Assembly: GCA_024653305.1 (NCBI GenBank)
Contig: JANLFW010000006.1
Span: forward strand, 27,524-91,523
Direction: 5' to 3'
DNA from: Candidatus Acetothermia bacterium
GTDB lineage: Bacteria > Bipolaricaulota > Bipolaricaulia > Bipolaricaulales > Bipolaricaulaceae
DNA: 64,000 nucleotides
Shown: piece by piece, positions 24,513 through 33,562 of the stretch
Numbering within the stretch: position 1 is the stretch's first letter
Layout: each line of letters begins with the position of its first letter
Notes under the pieces: generated by a model
Seen by the model: the letters and a program-made list of their open reading frames with translations, nothing else
Databases searched by the model: none
What the model was told of the DNA's origin: nothing
Position numbers and translations under genes: made by a program

Positions 24513-26206
24513 GGAAGTGGTTGTTAGCGATGTTGGTGGTGGTCGCTCTTCCGACCCAGGTCACCTGGGCCGAAGCCGATTGGACGATAACCATCCTTCA
24601 TACGAACGATACCCATTCGCGGCTGGAGAACATGGCCCGGCAGGCCACACTGATCCAGGAGATTCGGGCGCAGGTCCCGGAGGTGATCCTCCTCCACGCC
24701 GGGGACGCGTTCCTGGGGACCCTCTACTTCACCGTGCACAAGGGGGCGGCGGACGCATGGGTCATGGACCACATGGACTTCACCGCCATGGCCCTCGGGA
24801 ACCACGAGTTCGACGAGGGCTCGGCGACCCTGGCCAAGTTCGCCGAGGCGGTGGGCTTCCCCCTTCTCTCGGCCAACTTCGACTTCTCTCAGGACCCCCT
24901 CCTCGCCGGGGAGATCCTGCCCTACGTACTCGTGGACGTGGCCGGGAACCGGGTGGGGATCATCGGGCTCACCACCGAGGACACGGCGTGGAGCTCGAAC
25001 CCTGGGCCGAACATCGCCATCGGCGACGCGTTCGCCGCCGCCCGGCGGGCGGTGGACGAGCTCACCGCCCAGGGCGTCACCGTGATCATCGCCCTGACCC
25101 ACCTCGGTTGGGATCGTGACCTGGAGCTCGCCACGTCCGTGACCGGGATCGACATCGTCGTGGGCGGACACTCCCATACACTCCCTGCCGGGTACCCGGC
25201 GGTGGTGGAGCGCAAGCTCGTGAACATCAACACCGCCAGCGTGGACGAGCTTGTGGCCCTCCCCCGGATTGGCCCCACGTTGGCCCAGCGGATCGTGGAT
25301 TGGCGTACGTCCCGCGGGCCGTTCCAGAAGATCGAGGAGATCATGAACGTGTCCGGGATCGGTCCCGCCACGTTCGCCGCCATTCGGGATCGGATCGCGG
25401 TCGCGGACGTCCGCATCCCCACCCTGGTCGTCCAGGCCGGGGAGCACGCCCAGCACCTCGGTCGGTTGGAGGTGACGTTCGACGGGCAAGGGGTCCTGAC
25501 CGGTTGGAACGGGGAGCTCATCCCGGTGGCCGAGGTACCCATGGACCCGGCGATCGAGGCCCAGCTCGCCGTGTTTGGCGCCCCCATCGCCGCCCTCAAG
25601 GCACAGGCCGTGGGGGAGACGCGGGTCGACCTGGACGGAGATAAGACCCGGGTGCGCACCCGGGAGACGAACCTCGGGAACCTCATTGCCGACGCGATGT
25701 TGTGGAAGGCGAAGGCTGCCGGGGCCCAGATCGCCATCCAGAACGGGGGTGGGATCCGGGCCTCCATCCCCGCCGGCGAGGTCACCCTGGGCCAGGTCAT
25801 GGAGGTCCTCCCATTCGGGAACTACCTTGTGGTCCTCGACGTCACCGGGGCCCAGCTCCTCGCCGCCCTGGAGAACGGGGTGAGCCTGGTGGAGCAGGCC
25901 AAGGGGCGGTTCCCCCAGGTGGCCGGGATCCGGTTCACCTGGGATCCGGCCAAGGCCGCCGGGGAGCGCGTCGTGTCCGTGGAGGTGTGGACGGAAGAGG
26001 GCTGGCGGCCGATCAACCCCAAGGGCACCTACCGCGTGGCCACCAACAACTTCCTCGCCGGGGGCGGGGACGGCTACGAGGTCTTCCTCGAGGCGCGGCA
26101 GGTCATCAACCTCGGGTTCGTGGACTACGAGGTCCTCGCCGACTACCTCCGCGCCCACTCTCCGGTGGCTCCGGAGGTGGAGGGGCGGATCGTGGAGCGG
26201 AGGTGA
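24509..26206 (+). CDS. secreted 5'-nucleotidase (UshA-like) with inserted ComEA-type HhH domain
   Basis: 565 residues. Signal peptide ends near TWA (res ~21). Calcineurin-like metal site: ILHTNDTHSRLE, HAGDAFLG, LGNHEFDEG, ALTHLG and VGGHSHT. The C-terminal 5_nucleotid_C domain has TNLGNLIADAML, QNGGGIRASIPAGEVTLGQV, EVLPFGNYLVVLDVTG and FLAGGGDGY. Between GGHSHT and the LVVQAGEHAQHLGRLEV segment, where UshA proteins have only a short loop, residues ~236-298 (25214-25402) form a ComEA-like double helix-hairpin-helix: NINTASVDELVALPRIGPTLA, RGPF, then NVSGIGPATFAAIRDRI. Such HhH modules bind DNA backbones non-specifically. Frame and composition are continuous, so it is a true insertion. AAGGAGG lies upstream of ATG 24509. 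It probably releases nucleosides outside the cell for the importer just downstream. Confidence 0.92.
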   Translation: MRKWLLAMLVVVALPTQVTWAEADWTITILHTNDTHSRLENMARQATLIQEIRAQVPEVILLHAGDAFLGTLYFTVHKGAADAWVMDHMDFTAMALGNHEFDEGSATLAKFAEAVGFPLLSANFDFSQDPLLAGEILPYVLVDVAGNRVGIIGLTTEDTAWSSNPGPNIAIGDAFAAARRAVDELTAQGVTVIIALTHLGWDRDLELATSVTGIDIVVGGHSHTLPAGYPAVVERKLVNINTASVDELVALPRIGPTLAQRIVDWRTSRGPFQKIEEIMNVSGIGPATFAAIRDRIAVADVRIPTLVVQAGEHAQHLGRLEVTFDGQGVLTGWNGELIPVAEVPMDPAIEAQLAVFGAPIAALKAQAVGETRVDLDGDKTRVRTRETNLGNLIADAMLWKAKAAGAQIAIQNGGGIRASIPAGEVTLGQVMEVLPFGNYLVVLDVTGAQLLAALENGVSLVEQAKGRFPQVAGIRFTWDPAKAAGERVVSVEVWTEEGWRPINPKGTYRVATNNFLAGGGDGYEVFLEARQVINLGFVDYEVLADYLRAHSPVAPEVEGRIVERR

Positions 26207-26303
26207 ACCTTGATGGAGCCGTTCGGGAGGGGGTGAGAAGGAGCACAGCGGTGGATCGAACGCGGAGTGAGCTCGTGTAGACTGTGGATAGAGGAGGTGT
26301 TTC

Positions 26304-27353
26304 ATGCGCAAGGGTTTGCTGTGGGCGTTGTTGATGGTCCTAGGTGTGGCGGTGGCCTTCGGTAGCATCCCCAAGATCGGGCTGATCCTGGCCACGGGTG
26401 GTCTGGGAGACCGGTCGTTCAACGACCAGTCCTACTGGGGCGCCGAGCGGGCGGCCAAGGAGCTGGCGGCCAAGTACGGGGTCCCGGTGGAACAGGTGTT
26501 CAGCTACGTGGAACCGCGGTCCATCGCCGACTACGAGGCGTTCCAGCGGGAGTTCGCCCGCTCCGGCGAGTACACGATCATCGTGTGCATCGGGTTTGAC
26601 CAGGCCCCGGTGCTGGAAGAAGTGGCGCCGGACTATCCGAACCAGTGGTTCGTGGTCATCGATGCCGTGGCCGCGGTCGGCAACGTGGCCTCCATCGTGT
26701 TCAACGACTGGGAGGAGGCGTTCCTGTGCGGGGTGGTGGCCGGGCTCTGGACCAAGACCGGCAAGGTCGGGGTGGAGGGCGGGATGGACATCCCCCTCAT
26801 CCGCCGGTTCGTGCAGGGCTTCACCCAGGGCGCGATGTGGGCCAACCCCGCGATCACGGAGGGAGACGTCCTCGTGCGCTACGTAGGCGCCTGGAACAAC
26901 CCCACCCTGGGGAAGGAGCTTGCACTTGAGATGTACCAGGCTGGGGCGGACGTGGTCTACGGGGCGGCCGGCAAGTCCCACCTTGGGGTGTTCGCCGCCG
27001 CCGAGGAGAAGCCCGGGGTATGGTGGGCCATCGGCACCGACGTGGACCAGGCCTGGTCCACCCCTGAGCACGCCGACGTGATCATCGCCTCGGGCCTGAA
27101 GCGGGTGGACCTCGCCGTGTACACGGAGATCATGAAGGCGGTGGAGGGAACCTGGGCCCCCGGCGTCATCAGCTACGGCATGGCCGCGGAGGCCAAACTC
27201 GGCACCGGGATCGCCGTGGGCAGCGAGGATGCGCTCCCGCCCTACGTGGTCGCCAGCGCAAGCCAGGTCGCCATCCCCGCTGAGGTCGTGGCCAAGGCGG
27301 TCGAGGCCGCTCAGGGGATCCTCAACGGGACGATCGTGATCGAGCACGAGTAG
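26304..27353 (+). CDS. BMP/Med-family nucleoside-binding protein (system 2)
   Basis: 349 residues: Sec signal without lipobox Cys, then KIGLILATGGLGDRSFNDQSYWGAE, the canonical Med/PnrA opening with the DxSFN segment, VCIGFDQAPVLEEVAPDYPNQWFVVID, and GADVVYGAAGKSHLGVF. Closer to PnrA/BmpA-type purine-nucleoside receptors than the system-1 protein. AGGAGG seven nt before ATG 26304. First gene of a four-gene importer, directly downstream of the nucleotidase. Confidence 0.9.
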   Translation: MRKGLLWALLMVLGVAVAFGSIPKIGLILATGGLGDRSFNDQSYWGAERAAKELAAKYGVPVEQVFSYVEPRSIADYEAFQREFARSGEYTIIVCIGFDQAPVLEEVAPDYPNQWFVVIDAVAAVGNVASIVFNDWEEAFLCGVVAGLWTKTGKVGVEGGMDIPLIRRFVQGFTQGAMWANPAITEGDVLVRYVGAWNNPTLGKELALEMYQAGADVVYGAAGKSHLGVFAAAEEKPGVWWAIGTDVDQAWSTPEHADVIIASGLKRVDLAVYTEIMKAVEGTWAPGVISYGMAAEAKLGTGIAVGSEDALPPYVVASASQVAIPAEVVAKAVEAAQGILNGTIVIEHE

Positions 27354-27387
27354 TGCTCCTTTCTGATCAGGGATAAGGGGAAGGTCG

Positions 27388-28950
27388 ATGCCCGGCGTAG
27401 AAGAGACGCCAGGCGGAGCCCGGCGCATCTCTCAGGCCGTGCGCATGGAGGGGATCGTGAAGCGGTTCCCCGGCGTTCTGGCCAACGCCGGCATCGACTT
27501 TTCCCTGGACTTCGGCGAGGCCCACGGCCTCCTTGGGGAGAACGGGGCCGGCAAAACGGTGCTCATGAGCATCCTGTACGGCCTCTACCAGCCCGATGCG
27601 GGGAGGATCTTCGTCCGGGGAACCCCCACCCGCATCGGAAGCCCCGCCGTGGCCATCCGCATCGGCATCGGCATGGTGCACCAGCACTTCATGCTCGTCC
27701 CCCGACTCACGGTGGCGGAGAACATCGCCGTGGGCTGGGAGCCCACCCGCGGGCCCCTGCTCGATCGCCGGGCTATGGTCCGCCGGATCGAGGCCTTGGT
27801 GGAGCAGTACGGGCTCGGGGTCGACCCCGAGGCCCGGGTGGAGGAGCTTGCGGTAGGGGAGCAACAGCGGGTGGAGATCCTCAAGGCCCTGTACCGCGGA
27901 GCAGAGGTGCTGATCCTGGACGAGCCTACCGCCGTGCTCGCCGAGCAGGAGGCAGAGGCGTTGTTCGCCGCCGTGCGTGCGCTCAAGGAGCAGGGGAAGG
28001 CGGTGGTGTTCATCACCCACAAGCTCGACGAGGCGCTCGCCGTGTGCGACCGGATCACCGTGCTCAGAAAAGGCAAGAACGTGGGCACCCTTCCGGCGAG
28101 CGAGGCCACCGAAACCCAGCTTGCCGAGCTCATGGTCGGCCGGGAGGTGGTGTTCCAGGTACGGCCGGAACCGGTGGTGAGCGAGGGGCAGCCCCTGGTT
28201 GCGGTGGAGGGCCTCGTGGCCACGGACGACCGGGGGGTGGAGGCGGTACGGGGGGTGAGCGTTGTCGTCCACGACCACGAGATCCTGGGGATCGCCGGCG
28301 TCCAAGGGAACGGCCAGAAGGAGCTGGTGGAGGCGATCTGCGGCCTCCGGCAGCCCCAAGCCGGCCACGTTTCCGTGGGCGGGCGCGACCTCACCGGGGC
28401 CAGCCCCCGGAAGCTCACCCGGGCCGGGTTGGTCCACGTCCCGGAGGACCGGCAGCAGCGGGGCCTCATCCTCCCGTTCACCGTGGCCGAGAACGCCATC
28501 CTCGGCCAGGAGTACGACCCCCGCTTCGCTATCGGCCCGTGGGCCCAGGCCCGCCGGAACATCGCCCGCTACGCCCAGGAGCTGGTGGAGCGGTTCTCCA
28601 TCGCCGCCCCGTCGGTGCGCACCTCGGTGCAAGCCCTGTCCGGGGGGAACCAACAGCGGCTGATCCTGGCCCGGGAGCTCGGGCGCGGGCCACGGGTGGT
28701 GGTAGCCGTGCAGCCGACGCGGGGGCTCGATGTCGCGGGGATGGAGTTCGTGTGGAACCAACTTCTCGCCATGCGTCGCCAGGGGTGCGCGGTGCTTTTG
28801 GTGTCCATGGACCTGGACGAGGTGATGATGCTCTCGGACCGGATCGCGGTGATGTACCAAGGGGAGGTCGTGGCCGTGGTGCGACGGGGGGAGGCTACCA
28901 AGCGCGAGCTGGGGCTGTGGATGCTCAGGGGGAAGGGTGAAGTGGCTTAG
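27388..28950 (+). CDS. BMP-type ABC importer ATPase, tandem ABC (system 2)
   Basis: 520 residues. Domain 1: Walker A GENGAGKT, Q-loop MVHQHFMLVP, signature LAVGEQQRVE, Walker B LILDEPTAVL, FITHKLDEA switch. Domain 2: GVQGNGQKELVE replaces Walker A, signature LSGGNQQRLI, degenerate Walker B VAVQPTRGLDV. This is the standard pattern for nucleoside importers (YufO/NupA). Small 34-nt gap after the BMP gene, and it overlaps permease 1 by 14 nt. Compared with the system-1 ATPase its Walker B region is canonical. Confidence 0.92.
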   Translation: MPGVEETPGGARRISQAVRMEGIVKRFPGVLANAGIDFSLDFGEAHGLLGENGAGKTVLMSILYGLYQPDAGRIFVRGTPTRIGSPAVAIRIGIGMVHQHFMLVPRLTVAENIAVGWEPTRGPLLDRRAMVRRIEALVEQYGLGVDPEARVEELAVGEQQRVEILKALYRGAEVLILDEPTAVLAEQEAEALFAAVRALKEQGKAVVFITHKLDEALAVCDRITVLRKGKNVGTLPASEATETQLAELMVGREVVFQVRPEPVVSEGQPLVAVEGLVATDDRGVEAVRGVSVVVHDHEILGIAGVQGNGQKELVEAICGLRQPQAGHVSVGGRDLTGASPRKLTRAGLVHVPEDRQQRGLILPFTVAENAILGQEYDPRFAIGPWAQARRNIARYAQELVERFSIAAPSVRTSVQALSGGNQQRLILARELGRGPRVVVAVQPTRGLDVAGMEFVWNQLLAMRRQGCAVLLVSMDLDEVMMLSDRIAVMYQGEVVAVVRRGEATKRELGLWMLRGKGEVA

Positions 28951-29989
28951 GGAAATGGCCCCGGTGGCCGGGGCGATCGCCCTCGCCCTGGGGGTAGGAG
29001 CTATCGTCACCGCTCTCACCGGCTACTCCGTGCCCGCGGTGTACCGGGAGCTCGTCCGGGGCGCGTTCGGGGGCAAGTACCAGCTGTTCCAGACGTTGAC
29101 CCAAGCGACCCCGATCGTCTTCACCTCGCTTTCGTTCGTGATCGCGTTTCGTTGTGGCCTGTTCAACATCGGAGCGGAGGGGCAGCTCTACGTGGGCGCG
29201 TTCGCCGCGGCGTGGGCTGGGTTCACGTTGGAGCTTCCCCCGGTGCTGCATACCGTGGTGTGCCTGCTGTGTGGCGCCGTGGCCGGAGGATTGTGGGGCC
29301 TCGTTCCCGGGTGGCTGCGGGCCCGGCGCGGGGCGAACGAGTTCGTGACCACGATGATGCTCTCCTACGTGGCCATCTACCTCACGAGCTGGCTCGTCTC
29401 GCCCCGGGGGCCGTACCACGGCACCCAGTGGGCGAACCAGACGGTGCGCATCCTCCGCAGCGCGGAGCTGCCGCGGTTCATGGCCGGGGCCCAGCTGTCG
29501 TGGGGGATCGCGGTGGGGGCCATGGTGGCCGTGCTCGTGTGGTACTTCATCTTTCGTACCCCGCGTGGGTACCAAATCCGGGCGGTGGGGCAGAACCCCC
29601 AGGCTGCCGAGTACGGGGGGATCGACGTATCGAGGAGCATGATCCTCGCCCTGACCTTGGCCGGGGCGCTCGCGGGTTTGGGCGGGGCGGCGGAGATCTT
29701 GGGCACCCACCGCCGGTTCATCGAGTTCTTCTCGCCGGGATATGGCTGGGACGGGATCGCCGGCGGGCTCATTGCCCGAGCTCACCCCATCGCCGCGATC
29801 TTCGCCGCGATCCTGATGGGGGCGCTCAGGGCGGGGGGGATGGCCATTGACCGGGCCGGGGTGGCGCCGGCGGACCTGGCGGCGGTGTTCCAGGGGCTGG
29901 TGATCCTGTTCGTGGTGGCCCCGGAGCTCATCCGCCACCTCAAACGGTTGGGTGCGCTAAGGAGGAGCCGTGTCCGTTCTGAGCCTTGA
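28937..29989 (+). CDS. BMP-type ABC importer permease 1 (system 2)
   Basis: 350 residues, BPD_transp_2 family; about nine membrane segments with FRCGLFNIGAEGQLYVGAF near residue 75 and cytoplasmic loop GQNPQAAEYGGIDVSRS. Starts inside the 3' end of the ATPase gene and overlaps the next permease by 20 nt. Confidence 0.92.
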   Translation: MKWLREMAPVAGAIALALGVGAIVTALTGYSVPAVYRELVRGAFGGKYQLFQTLTQATPIVFTSLSFVIAFRCGLFNIGAEGQLYVGAFAAAWAGFTLELPPVLHTVVCLLCGAVAGGLWGLVPGWLRARRGANEFVTTMMLSYVAIYLTSWLVSPRGPYHGTQWANQTVRILRSAELPRFMAGAQLSWGIAVGAMVAVLVWYFIFRTPRGYQIRAVGQNPQAAEYGGIDVSRSMILALTLAGALAGLGGAAEILGTHRRFIEFFSPGYGWDGIAGGLIARAHPIAAIFAAILMGALRAGGMAIDRAGVAPADLAAVFQGLVILFVVAPELIRHLKRLGALRRSRVRSEP

Positions 29990-30827
29990 ACTCCTCGTCT
30001 CCGCGCTGCGGCTGGCCACCCCCATTGCCCTGGTGGCCCTGGGGGAGACCTACTCCGAGCGGGCCGGGGTGATCAACGTTGGGGTGGAGGGGATGGCCCT
30101 GGCCGGGGCGTTGACCACGGCCATCGTGGCCTACTTCAGTGGGAGCCCTACCTTGGCCCTGGTGGCGGCGATCGGGGTGGGGGCCCTCCTGGGGGCGCTC
30201 CACGCCGTCTGGAGCGTGTACCTCAGGGCGGACCACGTGGTGTCCGGCGCGGCCATCAACCTGTTGGTGGTGGGGTTCGCCCTGTTCCTCACCCGGGTCA
30301 TCTGGGGCTGGCGCGGCACTTCCCCCTCCGCCCCCACCTTGAACGCCTGGATCCTGGTGGGCGCGGGCCTGTTCCTCATCGCCCTTTCTCAGGTCTACAT
30401 CTTCCGCACCCCGTGGGGCTTGAGGCTGCGGGTGGTGGGTGAGCACCCCCGGGCCGCGGACACCGCGGGGATCAACGTGTACCGGACCCAGCTAATCTAC
30501 ACCGTGCTAAACGGCGCCCTGTGTGGCCTGGCCGGGGCGTTCCTGTTCAACAATCTAGGGAGGTTTACCGACGGCATGGTGGGGGGCCGCGGCTTCATCG
30601 GCATCGCGGCGATGGTCGTCGGCAACTACCGGCCCCTTCCCGCCCTTCTCGCCGCGTACCTGTTTGGGTTCGTGGACGCCCTGCAGATGAGGCTTCAGGC
30701 GTACATCCCCTCCCAGTTCTCGCTGATGCTCCCTTACATCCTCACTGTGGTGGTGCTGGCCGGGTTCCTGGGCCGAACCAAGGTCCCCAAGGCCCTGGGG
30801 AAGCCGTACGTGAAGGAGCGCGGGTGA
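29970..30827 (+). CDS. BMP-type ABC importer permease 2 (system 2)
   Basis: 285 residues, BPD_transp_2 family; signature YSERAGVINVGVEGMALAGAL and GRGFIGIAAMVVGNYRPL near residue 210. GTG start at 29970 inside permease 1, with AGGAG upstream. Completes the importer. The following ~250 nt (30828-31080) hold no gene I can support, only a moderate-GC stretch that may be decayed coding DNA. Confidence 0.92.
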   Translation: MSVLSLELLVSALRLATPIALVALGETYSERAGVINVGVEGMALAGALTTAIVAYFSGSPTLALVAAIGVGALLGALHAVWSVYLRADHVVSGAAINLLVVGFALFLTRVIWGWRGTSPSAPTLNAWILVGAGLFLIALSQVYIFRTPWGLRLRVVGEHPRAADTAGINVYRTQLIYTVLNGALCGLAGAFLFNNLGRFTDGMVGGRGFIGIAAMVVGNYRPLPALLAAYLFGFVDALQMRLQAYIPSQFSLMLPYILTVVVLAGFLGRTKVPKALGKPYVKERG

Positions 30828-31080
30828 TTCGTGAGTGGGCAGGGGGAGGGGAAAATGTGGGTTGAGCTAACATTAGTGGTGGGAATACCCTCGCTTTTGG
30901 GTGCTGTAGCGCTGGGGGAGGAGGCGCCAAGGGCGGTGCCCTCTTGGGCTTGGGTGGGCAGCACCGGGTTCTCCGGGGGGTACGGCGAGGCCCTTGTCCC
31001 AAAGGCAAGCGGCTTTTTGATCTTCCGCCAATATCAAGCCAACCAGAAACCCGAGCTTGAGCTGTACGAGATAGGCGAGG

Positions 31081-31764
31081 ATGGGGTCCCGTGCTCGCGC
31101 GGAGGAAATCGTGGCCCGCGGGACGTACGGAGCCGCCCGACTTCGAATCGGGAGTGGCGGCCGCTTCTTTCTTACCGGTGGCACCGCCCTGGCCGAGTTC
31201 TATTTGGGGCACCGACGTTCCTTCGCCTTGGATCTCTTCACCGCAGAGGAGGGGCTTGTCCTGCCTTTCTCGCGCCTTTTCGAAAACCAGCTTGGGGATG
31301 CCGGGTTCGAAGTCCGGACGGTACGTCGGCGGGCAAGCTTTGCCGAGTTCACGGTGAAGATAGGGGCTGAGGAGGTGCGCGTACAGCTTGCTTACGATTC
31401 ACCGTTTCGGTTCCATCCCCCGGAGGAGGCGGCGTTCGTCAGGGTGAACGATTTCGTGGATCTGGCGGTCGACAAGTTCTTGGCCTTTTTCGGCCGCGCC
31501 GAGCCCAGGGATGCGGTGGACCTTTTCTTCCTCCTTCGAGAGCCCGAACTCAAAGGGCTGATGGAGTTGGCCCGTCGGAAGGACCCCGGCTTTGATCCCT
31601 ACTGGCTTGCCCAAGCGTTCCAGCGGGTGGAGGAATTCCCGGATGAGCCCGAGCGATGGCCGGTAGAGATGGTAGCCTCCTGGGATCCCCAGGAAATCAA
31701 GGCCCGATTCACTTGCCTTGCCCGTTCCATCCTTGAGGGCATCCAGAAAGGAGAACAAGGGTGA
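31081..31764 (+). CDS. AbiEii/AbiGii-family nucleotidyltransferase
   Basis: 227 residues; the nucleotidyltransferase motif [26 protein letters not shown] is at residues ~29-54, followed by [19 protein letters not shown] and [27 protein letters not shown], typical of the PF08843 toxin/nucleotidyltransferase family. Codon use is less G+C-biased than in neighbouring genes, which suggests acquisition. No AbiEi antitoxin is recognisable; the 250 nt upstream may be its remains. GTG of mtnA overlaps its stop, so it is co-transcribed with mtnA. Function here unproven. Confidence 0.8.
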   Translation: MGSRARAEEIVARGTYGAARLRIGSGGRFFLTGGTALAEFYLGHRRSFALDLFTAEEGLVLPFSRLFENQLGDAGFEVRTVRRRASFAEFTVKIGAEEVRVQLAYDSPFRFHPPEEAAFVRVNDFVDLAVDKFLAFFGRAEPRDAVDLFFLLREPELKGLMELARRKDPGFDPYWLAQAFQRVEEFPDEPERWPVEMVASWDPQEIKARFTCLARSILEGIQKGEQG

Positions 31765-32789
31765 TCAGGCCGGTTTACTGGGAGGACGGGGCGATAAAGC
31801 TCTTGGATCAGATGAGGCTTCCGCAGGAGGAGGTGTGGCTTTCCCTCACCCGCTGGGGGGAGGTGGCGGAGGCGATAAAGAGCATGCGGGTGCGCGGGGC
31901 ACCGGCGATCGGGATCGCCGCCGCCTACGGCCTCGCCCTGGCGGTCTGGAACCCCTCTCCGGGCAAGGCCCCCCGGGCCGCGTTCGAGGAGGCCGCGGAG
32001 GGCCTTTCCCGGACGCGCCCTACCGCCGTGAACCTGTTCTGGGCCATCCGCCGGATGGAAGGCGCATTCCGCCGACTTGCGGGTTCGGACCCAGGGGAGC
32101 TGCGCCGGGGGGTCCTCGCGGAGGCGGTACGGATCCACGAGGAGGACATCGCCGCCAATCGGCGGATCGGGGAGTACGGGGCGGCCCTCCTTCCACAAGG
32201 GGCGCGGGTGCTGACCATCTGCAACACCGGGGCCCTCGCCACCGGCGGATATGGCACCGCCCTCGGGGTGGTGCGGGCGGCTTGGGAACAAGGGAAGCTC
32301 CGCGAGGTGTACGCGTGCGAGACACGCCCCCTCCTCCAGGGGGCGCGGCTCACGGCGTGGGAGCTCCTCACAGAACGGATCCCGTTTCGGCTGATCGTGG
32401 ACGGGGCGGCAGGATGGCTCATGGCCCGGGGCGGGGTGGACGCGGTCCTGGTGGGGGCGGACCGCATCGCCAGGAGCGGCGACGTGGTCAACAAGATCGG
32501 CACCTATACCCTGGCCTGTCTTGCCCATCGTCATGGCATCCCGTTCTACAGCGCTGCCCCCACCTCAACGATCGACCTCGCCGTGGCCACGGGGGCGGAG
32601 ATCCCGATCGAGGAGCGGGCGGAGGAGGAGGTGGTTGCGCCGCGCGGGGTCACGTTCGCCCCGCCCGGGGCACGGGCGTGGAACCCGGCGTTCGACGTGA
32701 CCCCGGCGGAGCTCGTCACGGCCATCGTCACCGAGCGGGGGGTGATCCGGCCACCTTACCATGACACGGTCCCTGCGGCTCTGGCGTGA
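31761..32789 (+). CDS. mtnA: S-methyl-5-thioribose-1-phosphate isomerase
   Basis: 342 residues; isomerises 5-methylthioribose-1-P (or 5-deoxyribose-1-P) to the ribulose form. Diagnostic segments: [50 protein letters not shown] (active Cys in TICNTG), [17 protein letters not shown] (catalytic Asp in GADRIA) and [14 protein letters not shown] start at 31761 overlaps the preceding stop. It overlaps the class II aldolase gene by 29 nt. With mtnP at the left edge this makes the first two steps of MTA salvage. Confidence 0.95.
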   Translation: MIRPVYWEDGAIKLLDQMRLPQEEVWLSLTRWGEVAEAIKSMRVRGAPAIGIAAAYGLALAVWNPSPGKAPRAAFEEAAEGLSRTRPTAVNLFWAIRRMEGAFRRLAGSDPGELRRGVLAEAVRIHEEDIAANRRIGEYGAALLPQGARVLTICNTGALATGGYGTALGVVRAAWEQGKLREVYACETRPLLQGARLTAWELLTERIPFRLIVDGAAGWLMARGGVDAVLVGADRIARSGDVVNKIGTYTLACLAHRHGIPFYSAAPTSTIDLAVATGAEIPIEERAEEEVVAPRGVTFAPPGARAWNPAFDVTPAELVTAIVTERGVIRPPYHDTVPAALA

Positions 32790-33333
32790 GCGGGTGACGG
32801 AGACCGCCCGGGAAATGGCTGCCCGTGGTCTGGTTCGGGGGAGCTCGGGGAACGTCTCGGTGCGGGTAGGGGACACCGTCCTCATCACCCCGACCCGCAT
32901 CCCCTACGCGTACCTGCGGGCTCGTCAGGTGGTGGCCATTGACCTTGCGGGAAAAGCCCTGTCCGGGAGCGGCGGGCCGTCGTCGGAGTGGCGGTTGCAC
33001 GTGGCCATCTACCGGGCCCGGGCGGACGTGCGGGCCATTGTGCATACCCACTCCCCGTACGCCACCGCTGTGGCCGTGCCCCTTCCCGAGCTTCCGGTGG
33101 CCCACGACGAGGGGGAGCTTCTGTTCGGCCGGGCGATTCCCGTAGCCCGACATGCCCCGCCGGGGACGTGGGATCTGGCCCACGCCGCGGTGGCCGCCTT
33201 GGGCGGCGGGAACGCCGTGCTCCTCGCCCGGCATGGCGCGGTGGCGGTGGGGTCGACCCTGCGGCAGGCCCTCGACCTCGCCGAGAAGCTGGAAGAAACC
33301 GCCCAGCTCTTCTCCTTCCGTTTTCCGGACTAG
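32761..33333 (+). CDS. class II aldolase/adducin-family protein
   Basis: 190 residues, Zn-dependent aldolase fold: [19 protein letters not shown] near the start, the [12 protein letters not shown] zinc pair at ~residue 95, and [11 protein letters not shown] with the third His. ATG 32761 lies inside mtnA. In the known DHAP shunt, MtnP/MtnK, MtnA and a fuculose-phosphate-type aldolase (Ald2) convert MTA or 5'-deoxyadenosine to dihydroxyacetone phosphate plus an aldehyde; the gene pair mtnA-aldolase here fits that, and MtnB-type dehydratase is the alternative. Without a phylogeny the assignment stays open. Confidence 0.85.
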   Translation: MTRSLRLWRERVTETAREMAARGLVRGSSGNVSVRVGDTVLITPTRIPYAYLRARQVVAIDLAGKALSGSGGPSSEWRLHVAIYRARADVRAIVHTHSPYATAVAVPLPELPVAHDEGELLFGRAIPVARHAPPGTWDLAHAAVAALGGGNAVLLARHGAVAVGSTLRQALDLAEKLEETAQLFSFRFPD

Positions 33334-33336
33334 AGG

Positions 33337-33465
33337 TCAGGGCTGAGGGGGCATCCTGAACGCACCGAAGTCGTAGCCCTGGGCGTTGAGTCGCGCCACG
33401 ATCCCTGTGAGCACATCCGCCGGAAGTTCCGGGGTTCGGCTCAGGATCCACCCGAAAGGGCGGCG
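33337..33465 (-). pseudogene. lipocalin (Blc-like) C-terminal fragment
   Basis: Minus-strand remnant RPFGWILSRTPELPADVLTGIVARLNAQGYDFGAFRMPPQP, matching the end of bacterial outer-membrane lipocalin (WILSRTP signature). An in-frame stop lies just upstream and a copy of the short palindrome family (33481-33500) follows, so the N-terminal three quarters are missing. Confidence 0.65.
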
Positions 33466-33562
33466 CTACGCCTCGGACCGTAGCATCGGGCTTCATGCCC
33501 GACGTTCGGAGCCATCGGCCCCGGACCGGCCGAGCCCCAGTCCAGGCGTTCGGGCCGGGGGG

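Noticed and set aside
30828..31080. A gene upstream of the AbiEii-type protein (reading MWVELTLVVGIPSLLGAV...)
   Set aside because: The frame runs on out of phase into the next gene with Arg/Pro-rich content and no recognisable family; not supportable.
31238..31252. TTCACCGCAGAGGA similar to the MITE-like end at 2808
   Set aside because: It lies within the conserved DLFTAEE codons of the AbiEii-type gene and has no inverted partner nearby; coincidence.
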